A stretch of 64,000 nucleotides of DNA. Origin: Candidatus Nitrospira allomarina (lineage in GTDB: Bacteria > Nitrospirota > Nitrospiria > Nitrospirales > UBA8639). The translations under genes and the position numbers were made by a program. Positions 7,871 to 17,010 of the stretch are shown here, in pieces (the stretch's first letter is position 1; every line of letters starts with the position of its first letter). The notes under the pieces are model-generated. The model saw only the letters and a list, made by a program, of their open reading frames with translations, ran no database searches and was not told the origin of the DNA. Where the stretch lies: the NCBI RefSeq assembly GCF_032050975.1, contig NZ_CP116967.1, positions 2,229,001 to 2,293,000 on the forward strand, given 5' to 3'.

Positions 7871-8119
7871 ATGACCCCTGGTGGCACCGATTCCATGAAC
7901 TCTCAATCTCTCGTTGGGAATGTGCAAGGAGGCATCATCCGGGGTGCGTATGAATTAATTCATTGTCGAGACGGACACCCTGGGCAGGATCCCGATAATT
8001 GGGAAGTTTTTGAGCAAGAAATATTGGGCAAAGATGGATCATCATCGCTCAGGAAATCTGTTCATCAGCCAAATGACAGGAATTCCCATTCTCACATCTT
8101 GCCATTTTATTCGGAATGA
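7871..8119 (+). CDS. Small DUF2934-like protein
   Basis: This 82-residue product contains RGAYELIHCRDGHPGQDPDN followed by WEVFEQEILG. That fits the DUF2934 pattern of an AYEL helix, a GxPG.D loop and a W..AEQEI helix. The N- and C-terminal regions are short and polar. The start is uncertain: ATG 7871 gives the full frame, while ATG 7895 lies nearer the conserved part, and neither has a strong ribosome site. It follows guanylyltransferase 2 by 126 bp on the same strand. Function unknown. Confidence 0.55.
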   Translation: MTPGGTDSMNSQSLVGNVQGGIIRGAYELIHCRDGHPGQDPDNWEVFEQEILGKDGSSSLRKSVHQPNDRNSHSHILPFYSE

Positions 8120-8747
8120 TGGCCCGGTTTCCTGAAATTTGTTTCGCTGTTCCTGCCGGTAGATTGCGGCTGTCTCAAAACCATGATGCCTTTCCTGTTT
8201 CTAAAGAGAAGACGTCTATATGATATGCAGGAGCAGGTTTTGTGGTTTCATCTTCATCTCCTTAGTCGTACCAATCGATGGACTTTGCAGGTGTTAGTTG
8301 GTCTCAAAATCAATGACGTGACCAATTCCAGACTCCGGGTGACTTTCAACAACCGGAAACAAACAACACAGGACGGCAAAAGCGGGATCGAGAAAACAAG
8401 CAGCCTAAAAAACACGAAAGGCACCTGGCCTGAAATGCCAAAAAGATTAAGTCCTAACGGCCAATCGGGAAAGGTCAATTTTTTTCAATGGGAATAGGAT
8501 GCGGTATGGGTCGGTAAAGACGGTAGGTAGCCAGACCCACCCTGTTCTTCCTCTCTCGGGCTGCCATGGATGCAAAAATCCATGAGCCAAAGCTCTATGT
8601 GCAGAACAACCAGAGCCCAACGTTCAGCCCGTGGACATGGATCCAGTCCTGTTCACCAGTTCCTTTTCCATGGGTTACTCCGCTTGGGATTGTGTTGGAC
8701 TGATTGAGAGTCTACCTCGTGAAACAGAATGAGAATGTTATCTTTTC
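8120..8747. other. Intergenic stretch without a convincing gene
   Basis: About 630 bases without a supported gene. The longest frame (8183-8497, plus) is rich in Lys, Arg and Asn without a family pattern or ribosome site. I see no repeat or clear hairpin here. Confidence 0.45.
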
Positions 8748-8999
8748 ATGGGAGAAATGATGCGTGGTTCAAGATGGGCCTTGATCATATTGGGGATTTT
8801 GGGGGTATTCACGTTCGGGTGTTTGCCCACGCCATCAGTGAGTGGAGAGATCAGTTCTTCAGGGTTTCTTCAAGGGAATGGTATGGTAGAGCGGGACTGG
8901 TCTACATGCCGCTCTCTGGACTGTATCCCCAACATCATGACTTCGCTCCTTTCTCCGGTCAGCATGGTTTCAGATTCGACCTCTCATACTTCCCCGTAA
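8748..8999 (+). CDS. Small putative lipoprotein
   Basis: The frame encodes 83 residues. MRGSRWALIILGILGVFTFG followed by Cys makes a convincing signal peptide with a lipobox (FTFGC), so the product would be anchored by a lipidated Cys near residue 25. The rest is short, Ser/Thr rich and not recognised, with CRSLDC as a possible disulphide or metal pair. Any of the ATG codons at 8748, 8757 and 8760 could be used. It stands alone. It may be a real small lipoprotein or the remains of a longer one. Confidence 0.45.
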   Translation: MGEMMRGSRWALIILGILGVFTFGCLPTPSVSGEISSSGFLQGNGMVERDWSTCRSLDCIPNIMTSLLSPVSMVSDSTSHTSP

Positions 9000-9233
9000 G
9001 AGCGTTCTAACCCCCACATGTATATTTTAATGGGACAATACCCACCGAATCAGGGGTAGTATCCGGTAATTCCCAAAAGAGTCCGTTAAGGCAAAAGGCC
9101 TTTATAAGGAGGCAGTGGATTGAGAGCGATCCACACGTAATTTTGTTGGTGTGTCGAGCGGGATAGAGCTGCGGAAATACGAGTCGGCGTTACCTCATGC
9201 GGAGGCATGCGGATCCACCGGACTTCTTTTGTC

Positions 9234-9869
9234 TCATCCCGCCAAAGCCGGAAATAACCCTTTTATCCCGTTGGCAATTATCTCCACGGCGATAGCGGAC
9301 AGGATCAGGCCCATGATACGCGTAAAAACATTTATCCCGGTTTTCCCTAACCGCTTGGAGATCAACGGGGCCATATGCAATGCCATCCACAGGCAGAGGC
9401 CGATAATTATGATGGTCAATCCGAGCAGCATTTCATGCCCCAGGTTGGTGCCTTTATGTGCTTCAACTACAACGGTGCTGATCCCACCGGGCCCCGCCAG
9501 TAATGGGGTTGCTAACGGGACGACGGCAATATCGTGTTTTCTGTTGGACTCTTCAGCCTCTTCCTTGGTTTGCACCGTGGGGCTCAATTCTGCCTGAAGC
9601 ATGGAAATGGCCATAAGGAGGATGAGGATCCCGCCGCCCACTCTAAAAGAACTCACGCTGATCCCGAAGATTGCCAGTGTCCATTCGCCCCCGACCAAGG
9701 CGACTAACAGAATCAGGGTCGCAGAGAATGACGCGATCTTGGCAATTTTTTGTCTGGTCTTTGTGCTTTCACCGGGGGTCAGCGTGATGAAGAGGGAAAT
9801 AGCTCCCAAAGGATTGGTCACGGCTAACAGCGCCACAAAAATTTTTAGATATTCAGTAAAATCAAACAT
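9234..9869 (-). CDS. MarC-family inner membrane protein
   Basis: The 211-residue protein is a six-helix membrane protein of the MarC/UPF0056 family. It starts EYLKIFVALLAVTNPLGAIS, the family N-terminus, and contains IAVVPLATPLLAGPGGIST, the conserved central motif. The length is typical. The ATG at 9869 has GGAGA upstream on the minus strand. Despite the name, MarC proteins have no proven role in antibiotic resistance and the substrate is unknown. The gene is alone and opposite to its neighbours. Confidence 0.88.
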   Translation of the reverse strand: MFDFTEYLKIFVALLAVTNPLGAISLFITLTPGESTKTRQKIAKIASFSATLILLVALVGGEWTLAIFGISVSSFRVGGGILILLMAISMLQAELSPTVQTKEEAEESNRKHDIAVVPLATPLLAGPGGISTVVVEAHKGTNLGHEMLLGLTIIIIGLCLWMALHMAPLISKRLGKTGINVFTRIMGLILSAIAVEIIANGIKGLFPALAG

Positions 9870-10240
9870 CGGGTCTCCATTTATTTGTTCCTCTCATACA
9901 CCTGCGTATCAGGGATGTGGCACTTCCTCAATTCTCACCGGCCACAAAAGGCATGAGTAATGATGGGGTATGACATCGCAAACCTGTGCAGTCACGTGAG
10001 ACCTTTCATCATCAAAATCAAAGAAAAATTTCCGCTCATTTCATACTGCCGCATTGTCATATTTGGGCCGAACGTTCCACTGGCCTTGCTGCCATGGGAT
10101 TATCTGTTGTTGATTCGGCTATCTTTCATTCATCCAGCCGGGGGAAATGGAATTGAGAAAAGAAAATACAGGAAAGAGAGACATCAGGTAAACTGGAATG
10201 GGGAAGGTGGTTTCTGTTGTTATGAGTTGAAAGGAGCGCA
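9870..10240. other. Divergent intergenic region
   Basis: These 371 bases separate the MarC gene (minus strand) from the Usp gene (plus strand), so both promoters must lie here. I could not pick a convincing -35/-10 pair, and the CTAGG element is absent. A short plus frame at 9960-10244 has no ribosome site or family pattern. Confidence 0.4.
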
Positions 10241-11182
10241 ATGATGAAAGTGTTGTTGGCGGTAGAGCAAACTCGTATTTCTGAAGGGGCCATTCAGATT
10301 CTCAGCAGGTTGACACTGCCCGGTGGATCCGATCTGTTTCTTCTCCATGTGAACCCCGTCCCTCAAAAGATTACGGGTCTGGCGAAGGAACGGATTTTGA
10401 AAATCTCCCAGCAGGTACAAGAGGTGCAAAAGCAGGCGCTTGAACAGGCGCGTGAGTTTCTGGGTAAGGTCGAAAAAAGGCTGAATCATCAGGATGTGGA
10501 TGTGTGTTCTCTTGTAAAAAAGGGCTTTCCTGGAGAGGAAATTTTAAAAACCATTCACGCGAAAGCCGTCGATCTGGTGGTTCTCGGATCACGTGGTTAT
10601 TCCAAAACGAAGGGGATTTTACTCGGGAGTGTGAGTCAATGGGTGTTACAGGAAGCGCCCTGCTCGGTGTTGATCGCTCGGCCTATGGCTCGGTTGAAAA
10701 AGCCTGTTCGAGGCATGAAACTTCTCCTGGCTACTGATGGATCTGCCGATTCACGAGCGGCCGTCGACTTTATTAAAAGCCTGACTTTACCCCCTTCCTC
10801 ACATATCACCATTCTCCATGTCGTCAAAAAACATGTGTTCGAAACCGAACAAACGTTGATTGCCGACAGTAAGAAGGAGGATGAATTTGCCAAATTGGCC
10901 GAAGAACTCCTTGCCATCCGAGGGCGGGAAGGAGCGAAACTCCTTGAACAGACTCGAAAGGTCTTGAGTGCTCCTGAACTTCACATTCAAGAGCGATTGG
11001 TATTTGGCAATCCAGGAGATGAAATTCTTAAAGCTGTTCGATATGTTCAAGCTGATCTTGTTGTCCTGGGTTCCCGTGGCTCGACCGGGGTCAAGCGGGC
11101 GTTTCTTGGCAGTGTATCGAACAAGGCTGTTTACGGTGCCGGATGTTCGGTGGCGGTCATTCGTCATAAATACAAAGAGTAG
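10241..11182 (+). CDS. Tandem universal stress protein (two UspA domains)
   Basis: The 313-residue cytoplasmic protein has two UspA folds (about 1-145 and 158-310). Each ends with the ATP-binding signature G-x2-G-x9-G-S: GSRGYSKTKGILLGSVS in the first and GSRGSTGVKRAFLGSVSN in the second. Both halves also keep the first-strand Asp/Glu region (LLAVEQTRIS; LLATDGSADS). Such proteins bind ATP and help survival under energy, oxygen or stationary-phase stress. An AAAGGAG ribosome site lies just before the ATG. A second tandem Usp is at 18593-19543. A remnant of an acyl-CoA synthetase follows. Confidence 0.9.
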   Translation: MMKVLLAVEQTRISEGAIQILSRLTLPGGSDLFLLHVNPVPQKITGLAKERILKISQQVQEVQKQALEQAREFLGKVEKRLNHQDVDVCSLVKKGFPGEEILKTIHAKAVDLVVLGSRGYSKTKGILLGSVSQWVLQEAPCSVLIARPMARLKKPVRGMKLLLATDGSADSRAAVDFIKSLTLPPSSHITILHVVKKHVFETEQTLIADSKKEDEFAKLAEELLAIRGREGAKLLEQTRKVLSAPELHIQERLVFGNPGDEILKAVRYVQADLVVLGSRGSTGVKRAFLGSVSNKAVYGAGCSVAVIRHKYKE

Positions 11183-11358
11183 TGTCCGGAAATCTGAGAG
11201 AAGAATTTCTGGAATGTTGTGTGCCTGGTCCTCGTGGCCCTCGCCTTGTGCCAACAAAAGAAGACAGTAGAAGGGACTCGCTGCTCCTTTTTCACTCGAT
11301 ACCGTATCCACAGTGGCGTTCGGTGTTGCAGAAGTGTTTGCAATTATTCCATCTGTGA

Positions 11359-11553
11359 ATGAAAATTTGTGTTGTGAGCATTCGAAATTTCAAGTACCTG
11401 TTTAAGCCACGCGTTATTACGGTAATTGGGGCTTCGAATCGGCCTCATCGAGTGGGAAGTGTGGTGATGCAGAATCCTCATGACGGAAAATTCAGCGTTA
11501 TGGTTTTCTGCCTTCTGATGGTTATCAAGCGAAGCCAGCATTATGAACCCTGA
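11359..11553 (+). pseudogene. Remnant of an ADP-forming acyl-CoA synthetase / GNAT protein (CoA-binding N-terminus)
   Basis: The frame contains YLFKPRVITVIGASNRPHRV, then GSVVMQN and GKFSVMVF. This matches the start of the CoA-binding domain in ADP-forming acetyl-CoA synthetases and Pat-type acetyltransferases (consensus LF.PRSVAVIGASDRPGSVG..V..NL..GGF.G). The similarity stops after about 45 residues and the frame ends at 11553, where several hundred more residues would be expected. It is therefore a truncated relic. Intact relatives often sit beside universal stress proteins, which fits its position after the Usp gene. Confidence 0.65.
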
Positions 11554-11570
11554 GTGAAAAACGGCGGCAG

Positions 11571-12791
11571 TCATGCCGGAGTCTCCAATGGCCTGGATGG
11601 CTTTTGGAAAGGCTCTTTGGCTGGCTTGCTGATAGGAAAGCTTTTCTCTTGAGAATCTGCATCCATCATGCTCTGAAGGAGATACTCAGCTTGTTGGTAT
11701 GATTGATCCGGATTGTCCACTATCAAAAGAAAATGCCCCATTTTGCGTCCTGGCGCGGCGTGTGTTTTTCCATAAAGATGAAGCCGGACCTGCGGATGAG
11801 CCAGAAGTCGATCCCACTTGGGCGGTCCGTTTCGCCATAGATCTCCGAGGAGATTCACCATCACGACGGGATGCATGAGAGAGGTATCCCCCAATGGTAA
11901 TCCGCAAATGGCGCGGAGATGTTGTTCGAATTGGGACGTCACGCAGGCCCCAAACGTGAAATGTCCACTGTTATGAGGCCGGGGAGCGATCTCATTGATC
12001 AACAAGGTGTCGTCCTCGAGAAGAAAGAATTCCACCGCCATGACTCCGCAGTAGTCAAGCGCTTCTGAGAGGGAAACGGCTAGCTCCTCCGCCCGTAAAC
12101 GGATCGTGTCCGTCACCCGGGCTGGAACGCGTGTGGTATGGAGGATGTTCTGCCGATGTGCATTCTCCGCCAGGGGATAGAGTTGAATATCTCCCTGAGG
12201 ACTGCGGGCCAGCACGACCGATAGTTCCATCTTGAAGTGCGCGACGGCTTCCAAAACAGACGGGACTTCTTTTAATTCTCGCCAGGCCTCATTCAAATGG
12301 TTCACGCCGGCAACCCGGATTTGGCCTTTGCCGTCATATCCTGCACGGCGCTTCTTTAAAATAGCCGGGAATGCCACGTGTTGAGCCGCAGCGGTCAAGG
12401 TGGCGTGATCTTTGATCGAGGCAAAAGGAGTTTGTGGAAAGCCGTGATCCTGAAGAAATTCCCGTTGAACCAGTCGATCCTGGATGAGAGCGAGCACTGA
12501 AGAGGATGGACGGGTCGCTTGACCCGTTTCAATGTCGGCAAGAAGCATCCAAGGCACCAGTTCGGTCTCAATGGTCACCACATCAACCTGAGAGACAAAG
12601 TCCATCACGCGTTGTGTGTTCGACAGTTCTGATTGCACAAAAAAATCCGCAACCTGGGCGGCCGGACAATTCTCAACAGGATCTAACACGCCAGTCCGAT
12701 ACCCCATCCGGCGGCCTTCCATGGCCAGCATTCGACCAAGCTGGCCTCCGCCCAATATCCCGATTGTTCCACCAGGAAGGATGATCTTCAT
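11571..12791 (-). CDS. purK: 5-(carboxyamino)imidazole ribonucleotide synthase
   Basis: The 406-residue enzyme uses ATP and bicarbonate to carboxylate AIR to N5-CAIR in purine synthesis. It is an ATP-grasp protein: the N-terminal nucleotide-fold motif [20 protein letters not shown], the lysine strand [15 protein letters not shown], the metal-binding region [20 protein letters not shown] and the following RPHNSGH are all present. The C-terminal 40 residues extend slightly past the usual end. Its start overlaps the end of purE by 4 bp, so the two are translationally coupled and form the standard purE-purK operon. Confidence 0.95.
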   Translation of the reverse strand: MKIILPGGTIGILGGGQLGRMLAMEGRRMGYRTGVLDPVENCPAAQVADFFVQSELSNTQRVMDFVSQVDVVTIETELVPWMLLADIETGQATRPSSSVLALIQDRLVQREFLQDHGFPQTPFASIKDHATLTAAAQHVAFPAILKKRRAGYDGKGQIRVAGVNHLNEAWRELKEVPSVLEAVAHFKMELSVVLARSPQGDIQLYPLAENAHRQNILHTTRVPARVTDTIRLRAEELAVSLSEALDYCGVMAVEFFLLEDDTLLINEIAPRPHNSGHFTFGACVTSQFEQHLRAICGLPLGDTSLMHPVVMVNLLGDLWRNGPPKWDRLLAHPQVRLHLYGKTHAAPGRKMGHFLLIVDNPDQSYQQAEYLLQSMMDADSQEKSFPISKPAKEPFQKPSRPLETPA

Positions 12792-13288
12792 ATGAGTTTC
12801 TCCAGTGCAGGGTTGTGTCGTTGGTCATAATAGGCCTTAAGTCGTTGGCCGATGCCGTGATCAGATACGGCAAGAATGGCTGCTGCCTGTAATGCGGCAT
12901 TGACTGCTCCATCCTCGCCGATCGCATGGGTCGCAACCGGGATGCCCTTTGGCATTTGGACTATGGATAAGAGCGAATCAAAGCCTTGCAGGGCTCGAGA
13001 CCGCACCGGCACTCCGAGAACCGGAAGTATCGTTTTTGCCGCGGCCATTCCCGGCAGGTGTGCGGCTCCTCCTGCCCCGGCAATGATCACGTGGATGCCG
13101 CGGCTTTGGGCCGATCCGACATACTCAAAGAGAAAATCCGGTGTGCGGTGGGCTGACACAATCCGGCATTCATGGGGAACGGCCAATTCCGTGAGAATCA
13201 GACTTGCGTGCCGCATGGTCTCCCAATCACTACTACTCCCCATGATAATCGCTACGAGTGGATTGGAATGATCAGATTCGGTATTCAT
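12788..13288 (-). CDS. purE: N5-carboxyaminoimidazole ribonucleotide mutase
   Basis: The 166-residue cytoplasmic enzyme converts N5-CAIR from PurK to CAIR. The class I PurE landmarks are present: [12 protein letters not shown] near the N-terminus, SAHRTPD with the active-site His, [13 protein letters not shown], and a C-terminal [11 protein letters not shown] helix. The length is typical. It is the first gene of a two-gene minus-strand operon; the overlapping purK start suggests equal production of both enzymes. The ATG at 13288 lies a few residues before the first strand, as in relatives. Confidence 0.95.
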   Translation of the reverse strand: MNTESDHSNPLVAIIMGSSSDWETMRHASLILTELAVPHECRIVSAHRTPDFLFEYVGSAQSRGIHVIIAGAGGAAHLPGMAAAKTILPVLGVPVRSRALQGFDSLLSIVQMPKGIPVATHAIGEDGAVNAALQAAAILAVSDHGIGQRLKAYYDQRHNPALEKLI

Positions 13289-13500
13289 GGATTAGGTTGC
13301 CTCCCCCAAAATATTACCCCTTTACAAGCATCCACCCTGAAAGCACCCGGTTTCGTGAACAGATCGTGAGGCGGCAATCCAGGGTAATGAAAGGTGCAGT
13401 CTCCTGCGATAAGCCTGGGCCTTTATCCCTCGGCCCCGGCTCTGCCCCTATTTGTCGGCAGCGTTTTAGCCAGTACGCCCTACTGTACCCCGCTTCACCA

Positions 13501-13626
13501 TCATAATTCCATAATTTCTGCACCGCCGACCACCACCACTTCCGGCCGAACGGTTTCAGGTGGGTGGTCCCGGGAGAATTTGATATCCTTTGTTCCCACA
13601 AACCCACATCGCTCCCATTTCGTCAT
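13501..13626 (-). CDS. Possible small ORF of 41 residues
   Basis: On the minus strand an ATG at 13626 opens a 41-codon frame whose product begins MTKWERCGFVGTKDIKFSRD and ends EVVVVGGAEIMEL. The composition looks protein-like, and the single CGF start recalls small rubredoxin- or ribbon-type proteins, but only one Cys is present and no family was recognised. It lies upstream of purE on the same strand. It may be a real small gene or the tail of a decayed one. Confidence 0.25.
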   Translation of the reverse strand: MTKWERCGFVGTKDIKFSRDHPPETVRPEVVVVGGAEIMEL

Positions 13627-14207
13627 CAGCAGGTCCTGGCTCACGTATCCTATCCACACTTTTTGGAAATGAATGTAAATTTGGACAGGGCAATTTTCTT
13701 GAATCGGGGAATGCCCCTTTTCTGTATAGAGACCTCAATACCAAGTAACTGAACGTCTTTTTCCCTTAAAGCCATTGCACGTCATGATGCCCGGAATACT
13801 GCGGACGGATTCACTTTCTTAAGTCCCGCCTTTCAACGGGGAAATCCTCAATCATCCATGCCGAAAGCCAAAACTGACACCAGATACAACAATTCACGAA
13901 GGCGCCGTGGAATAAGAAATATACAGAGTTTGAGTTTTAGGCCTTCCTTTTAATGCTTTTTAAAATTCCATATTCCACGAAAAGAACTGTAGATATTTGC
14001 CACGTCCGTGCAAAATTTTTTGTAGCCAAATGGGTCATCGGTTTGGGGACGGGGAAATGATCCCTGATGGCGGAAGTCCAATTTAAAAGAAAATTACCTC
14101 ATGGTACCGAACTTGAAGAGCACATAAGGAAACACCAATTAAGTGAGCGAAACTATTGGAAGAACTGAAAGTTCTTTGCCCTTTTTGCATTCGCAAAACT
14201 AAAGGTT
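13627..14207. other. Intergenic stretch without a convincing gene
   Basis: About 580 bases with only short frames and a locally AT-rich part around 13900-14030. No family match, repeat or clear hairpin was found. It may be debris, since a decayed guanylyltransferase copy follows directly. Confidence 0.4.
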
Positions 14208-14453
14208 TTGAGAAGGGTTTTGGGTTTACTGAAAAGGGGAATTCATGAAAGACCAAAGCACAGCAAAGGGAGAACGCTGGTCACTGCTCTTGGCTGGAGA
14301 AGAAGGGGGAGCGAACGCGTCCGTTTATTGCGCAGTGATGGGGGACATCGTTCCATGTTGCAACATACGTGGGATCGTGGGGACCTCTTGACACATTCTG
14401 AACACAAAATATCCGTCATTGCTCAGAACCACTTTCGAGAAGTGGTATCTTAG
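14208..14453 (+). pseudogene. Decayed third copy of the guanylyltransferase
   Basis: Around 14290-14330, in shifted frames, the DNA reads like the LAGGEGERTRPFI signature of the two intact paralogues (GGGGGAGCGAACGCGTCCG and CCGTTTATTG). From about 14340 the frame reads GHRSMLQHTWDRGDLLTHSE then HKISVIAQNHFRE. This aligns with NRSMLQHTLDRADRLVRPEH and HKVTVIGRNHREF of the copy at 6764-7744. The WLG.KPKQYC segment between the two parts is lost, and the frame ends at 14453. It is a frameshifted, deleted relic; weaker traces may continue to about 14600. Confidence 0.7.
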
Positions 14454-14854
14454 TCGGCGAATCGATCCTGCGTCCAGGTAATTGGACGACCTTGGAACAG
14501 TGAACCTCTGGCAGGATTTTAGATGGAAGTCCTGTCCTGACCCTTTTTTAATGGAACGCCCAGATTGCCTGATCAACGCCATTATCCTCCTCCGATTTCT
14601 TAGGACATTTTGAGATGGGCTCCTATTGTGTGGGACGGAACAGGACATCCGCGAGGAACCTATGGGCAGATATCAAGGGTTTATCACAGCTGCACCGGAA
14701 GGTGTCTTTTTATAGGCTTGGTAGGAGGAGCATTGAGTGGGTAACTATGTCACCTTTCGTGAGAAAGAGACGAAGATATTAAAATTTAAGATAAAGGAAG
14801 AATTGTTACTATAGTGGCAAGCTGTAGGCAGCACTTTAAACAGGAGGGATATTT

Positions 14855-15328
14855 ATGCGTGCACTGGCATATGTGTTGATAGGAGTGTTGGGGGGGATGG
14901 GCGCAATGAGCCTTAGCCAAAAGGGAGGACCAATTCCTACTACTATGTTGGCACCGGTGAGTTATGCGATGACGTCTGCAGAGCCAGCTTCTGAACTAGC
15001 AGAAGAAAAACCCTGGACAGGCGCCGATTTATTAGAGATGGCGCAGCTCTATGACCAAAAAGCCGATGAGCTTCAAAGTGAAGCGGTGAGATTGGAACAG
15101 CGAGCCATAAGCCTTGCAGAAAAGCCTCATATGGATCCGAAGGGCTTTACCAGGACGGGGTGGATGCTGATCGCCTCGTCGCGATGGAAGTCGGCAAAAG
15201 AGCTACGAGAAATGGCCGCCATGCATCGTTCGGAAGGAAAACGTCTCCTGGTATTGGAAAAAAACGGTGAGGTCCCCACTGAAGACTTGGATAAGGAAGG
15301 GAATGCCTCTCAGAAGCATGGCACATGA
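14855..15328 (+). CDS. Exported helical protein of unknown function
   Basis: The 157-residue product starts with a hydrophobic segment (ALAYVLIGVLGGMGAMSL) that can act as a signal peptide or membrane anchor. A disordered Ala/Pro/Glu linker follows. Then comes a long charged helical part (about 55-135) in heptad-like order: LLEMAQLYDQKADELQSEAV, RLEQRAISLAEKP, and WKSAKELREMAAMHRSEGKR. It is probably a periplasmic coiled-coil protein. CAGGAGGG upstream is a strong ribosome site. No enzyme motif is present and I do not recognise the family. It is monocistronic. Confidence 0.7.
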   Translation: MRALAYVLIGVLGGMGAMSLSQKGGPIPTTMLAPVSYAMTSAEPASELAEEKPWTGADLLEMAQLYDQKADELQSEAVRLEQRAISLAEKPHMDPKGFTRTGWMLIASSRWKSAKELREMAAMHRSEGKRLLVLEKNGEVPTEDLDKEGNASQKHGT

Positions 15329-15658
15329 GTTGTGGTGTTTTTCAGATTTACTTCAAGTTAGGACACCCTGAGTTCGTATTTTTTCCTTGTCCACCCTGCT
15401 TTCGCAGAGAGTTGTATTGGCACTGACCTGCCAGCGGCCCTTGGTCGTGCCAAAAACGTTCTTTTGATATCATCATTATTAGTTTACCATGACCATGGCC
15501 GCGGAAATGGGAGCGGGGGGGATATTCCTTGCTCTATCTCTAGATGATCATTCTGAGGACAGGTCAAATCGTGCGGGAAATGTATCCCGGAACTCAAGGG
15601 GGAGGAACGGTTTGTCGCGACGACAAAGAGGATGATTGGGTTCAGCTTGAGCATGTGA

Positions 15659-15925
15659 AGACCTCCTGCCATCGCTAAGCGGTTGCTCAAATTTTCAGGA
15701 ACGGCCACGTTCGTGAATCTCCCCAAATTTGCCAATGCCTTGGATGACGTCCCGTTGAAGAAAGACGTTCATCTCGATTTTGACGACTTACGGTATATCG
15801 ACCACGCCTGCCTGAACTTGCTGAGTTCCTGGAAGAAGTTTCATGAAACCCAAGATGGAACAGTGTCTGTCGATTGGGAAAAGTTTGAATCAAAGATGCT
15901 TGAGAAACAGACGATCGATACATAG
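15659..15925 (+). pseudogene. Remnant: C-terminal STAS domain of a SulP-type anion permease
   Basis: The frame reads LKFSGTATFVNLPKFANALD, VPLKKDVHLDFDDLRYIDHA and CLNLLSSWKKFHE. This matches the STAS tail fused to bacterial SulP (sulfate/bicarbonate-type) transporters, especially the FxNLPKLxxAL and YIDHxxLxxL motifs. There is no transmembrane part: the frame is closed by a stop at 15656 and nothing upstream encodes the ten or more helices of a SulP protein. A free-standing STAS protein starting at TTG 15683 is possible, but the beginning in mid-homology favours a relic. Confidence 0.55.
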
Positions 15926-16314
15926 GGGTCCCTTCCCATCCAGGAAACTTCATTTTGTCTGCTTGGAGAGCTGAAATGGAAGGAAATGAGCCGAAGATGT
16001 CCCGCATACCTGTCTTTTATTGAAGTCTCTGTAGTTGGGAGGGCCGAGTAATACGAGTCTCCCAAGAATTTCCGGTAATGAAAATTGTGGGGAATCATTC
16101 CGCTGAAAGAGGTTCCGGCACTAATTCGGATGTGGGGCAATTTGCCTCTATAAAAAATGCCCCTTCCTTTGATTTTGTACAGACAACCACGGTGCTCCTT
16201 GAGTTGCAATGAATATTCATTGATATATTTACGAAATGAAAATGGTATAGAATTTGTACTATGTACCGTGGAAGAGTGGCTGAGTAGTTCCTTTGAGAGG
16301 GAGGTTATATCTTA

Positions 16315-16878
16315 ATGATTATGATTGTAACATTTCACGAGGAATTTCGAGGAAAGATTTCCGCTTTTCTCTCTGAGAAAGGTTATGAAGTCTGTGTTCC
16401 TCCTCATAGACAGGATGTGATTCCCCTGGTAAAGGAAAAATCCCCCTTAGTGGTCCTATTGGATATGTATGTGGCGACACCAAACGGATTAGACGTGCTA
16501 AAGGAGTTACGAGCCCATAAATATCATGGAGGAATTGTGGCGCTGGCTGGAACTTCGGTGCGTTCCTTAATGTCACAAGCGTCACAGCTTGGTGTGGATC
16601 AGGTGATTGGAGGATTTCAAGGCGATGGCGGAGCGCTGAATCTTGATCAGGTGGAGTCAGCGATAAAAATGGCATTACACTCAAGCATTGCTAAACGCGC
16701 ATTTCAATTGTATGAGGCACGGGGGCGGACGAAAGGGAGGGACCTGGAAGATTGGTTTGAAGCCGAACGGCAAATTTTGAAGAAGACCTTGCCGTTGTCA
16801 TCAGGGGAAAGCAAACAGAGAGCTAAAACTGAAAGCGGATCTCAGAAGCCAAAGAAAATCCCCAAAAAATTAACCTGA
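16315..16878 (+). CDS. Degenerate receiver domain fused to DUF2934
   Basis: The 187-residue protein has a receiver-like domain (about 1-122) followed by a clear DUF2934 module (about 125-160: IAKRAFQLYEARGRTKGRDL then EDWFEAERQILK) and a Lys-rich tail. The receiver keeps the acceptor position (VVLLDMYV), but the acidic pair that holds Mg2+ is replaced by FHEE after the first strand (MIMIVTFHEEFR) and the conserved Lys is not evident. Phosphorylation may therefore be weak or absent. GGGAGG lies upstream of the ATG. It precedes malQ, a Usp and a P-type ATPase. How DUF2934 acts is unknown. Confidence 0.75.
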   Translation: MIMIVTFHEEFRGKISAFLSEKGYEVCVPPHRQDVIPLVKEKSPLVVLLDMYVATPNGLDVLKELRAHKYHGGIVALAGTSVRSLMSQASQLGVDQVIGGFQGDGGALNLDQVESAIKMALHSSIAKRAFQLYEARGRTKGRDLEDWFEAERQILKKTLPLSSGESKQRAKTESGSQKPKKIPKKLT

Positions 16879-17010
16879 GGGACCAAAAGTTGGGTCAAGG
16901 TGAATGCACAAACGTCCAAGAATATTTGGCTGGTGTCACCAAGAATCAGGAACATCATTTGGGTTTAACCCGTCAACTGAATAGTTTTTCGGTGCATTCA
17001 GCCGGTAATC

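Noticed and set aside
8183-8497. Plus-strand frame of 104 residues
   Set aside because: No ribosome site and no family pattern; composition (Asn, Lys, Thr) looks like chance translation.
9151-9597. Plus-strand frame of 148 residues
   Set aside because: Lies antisense to the well supported MarC gene, whose motifs are complete.
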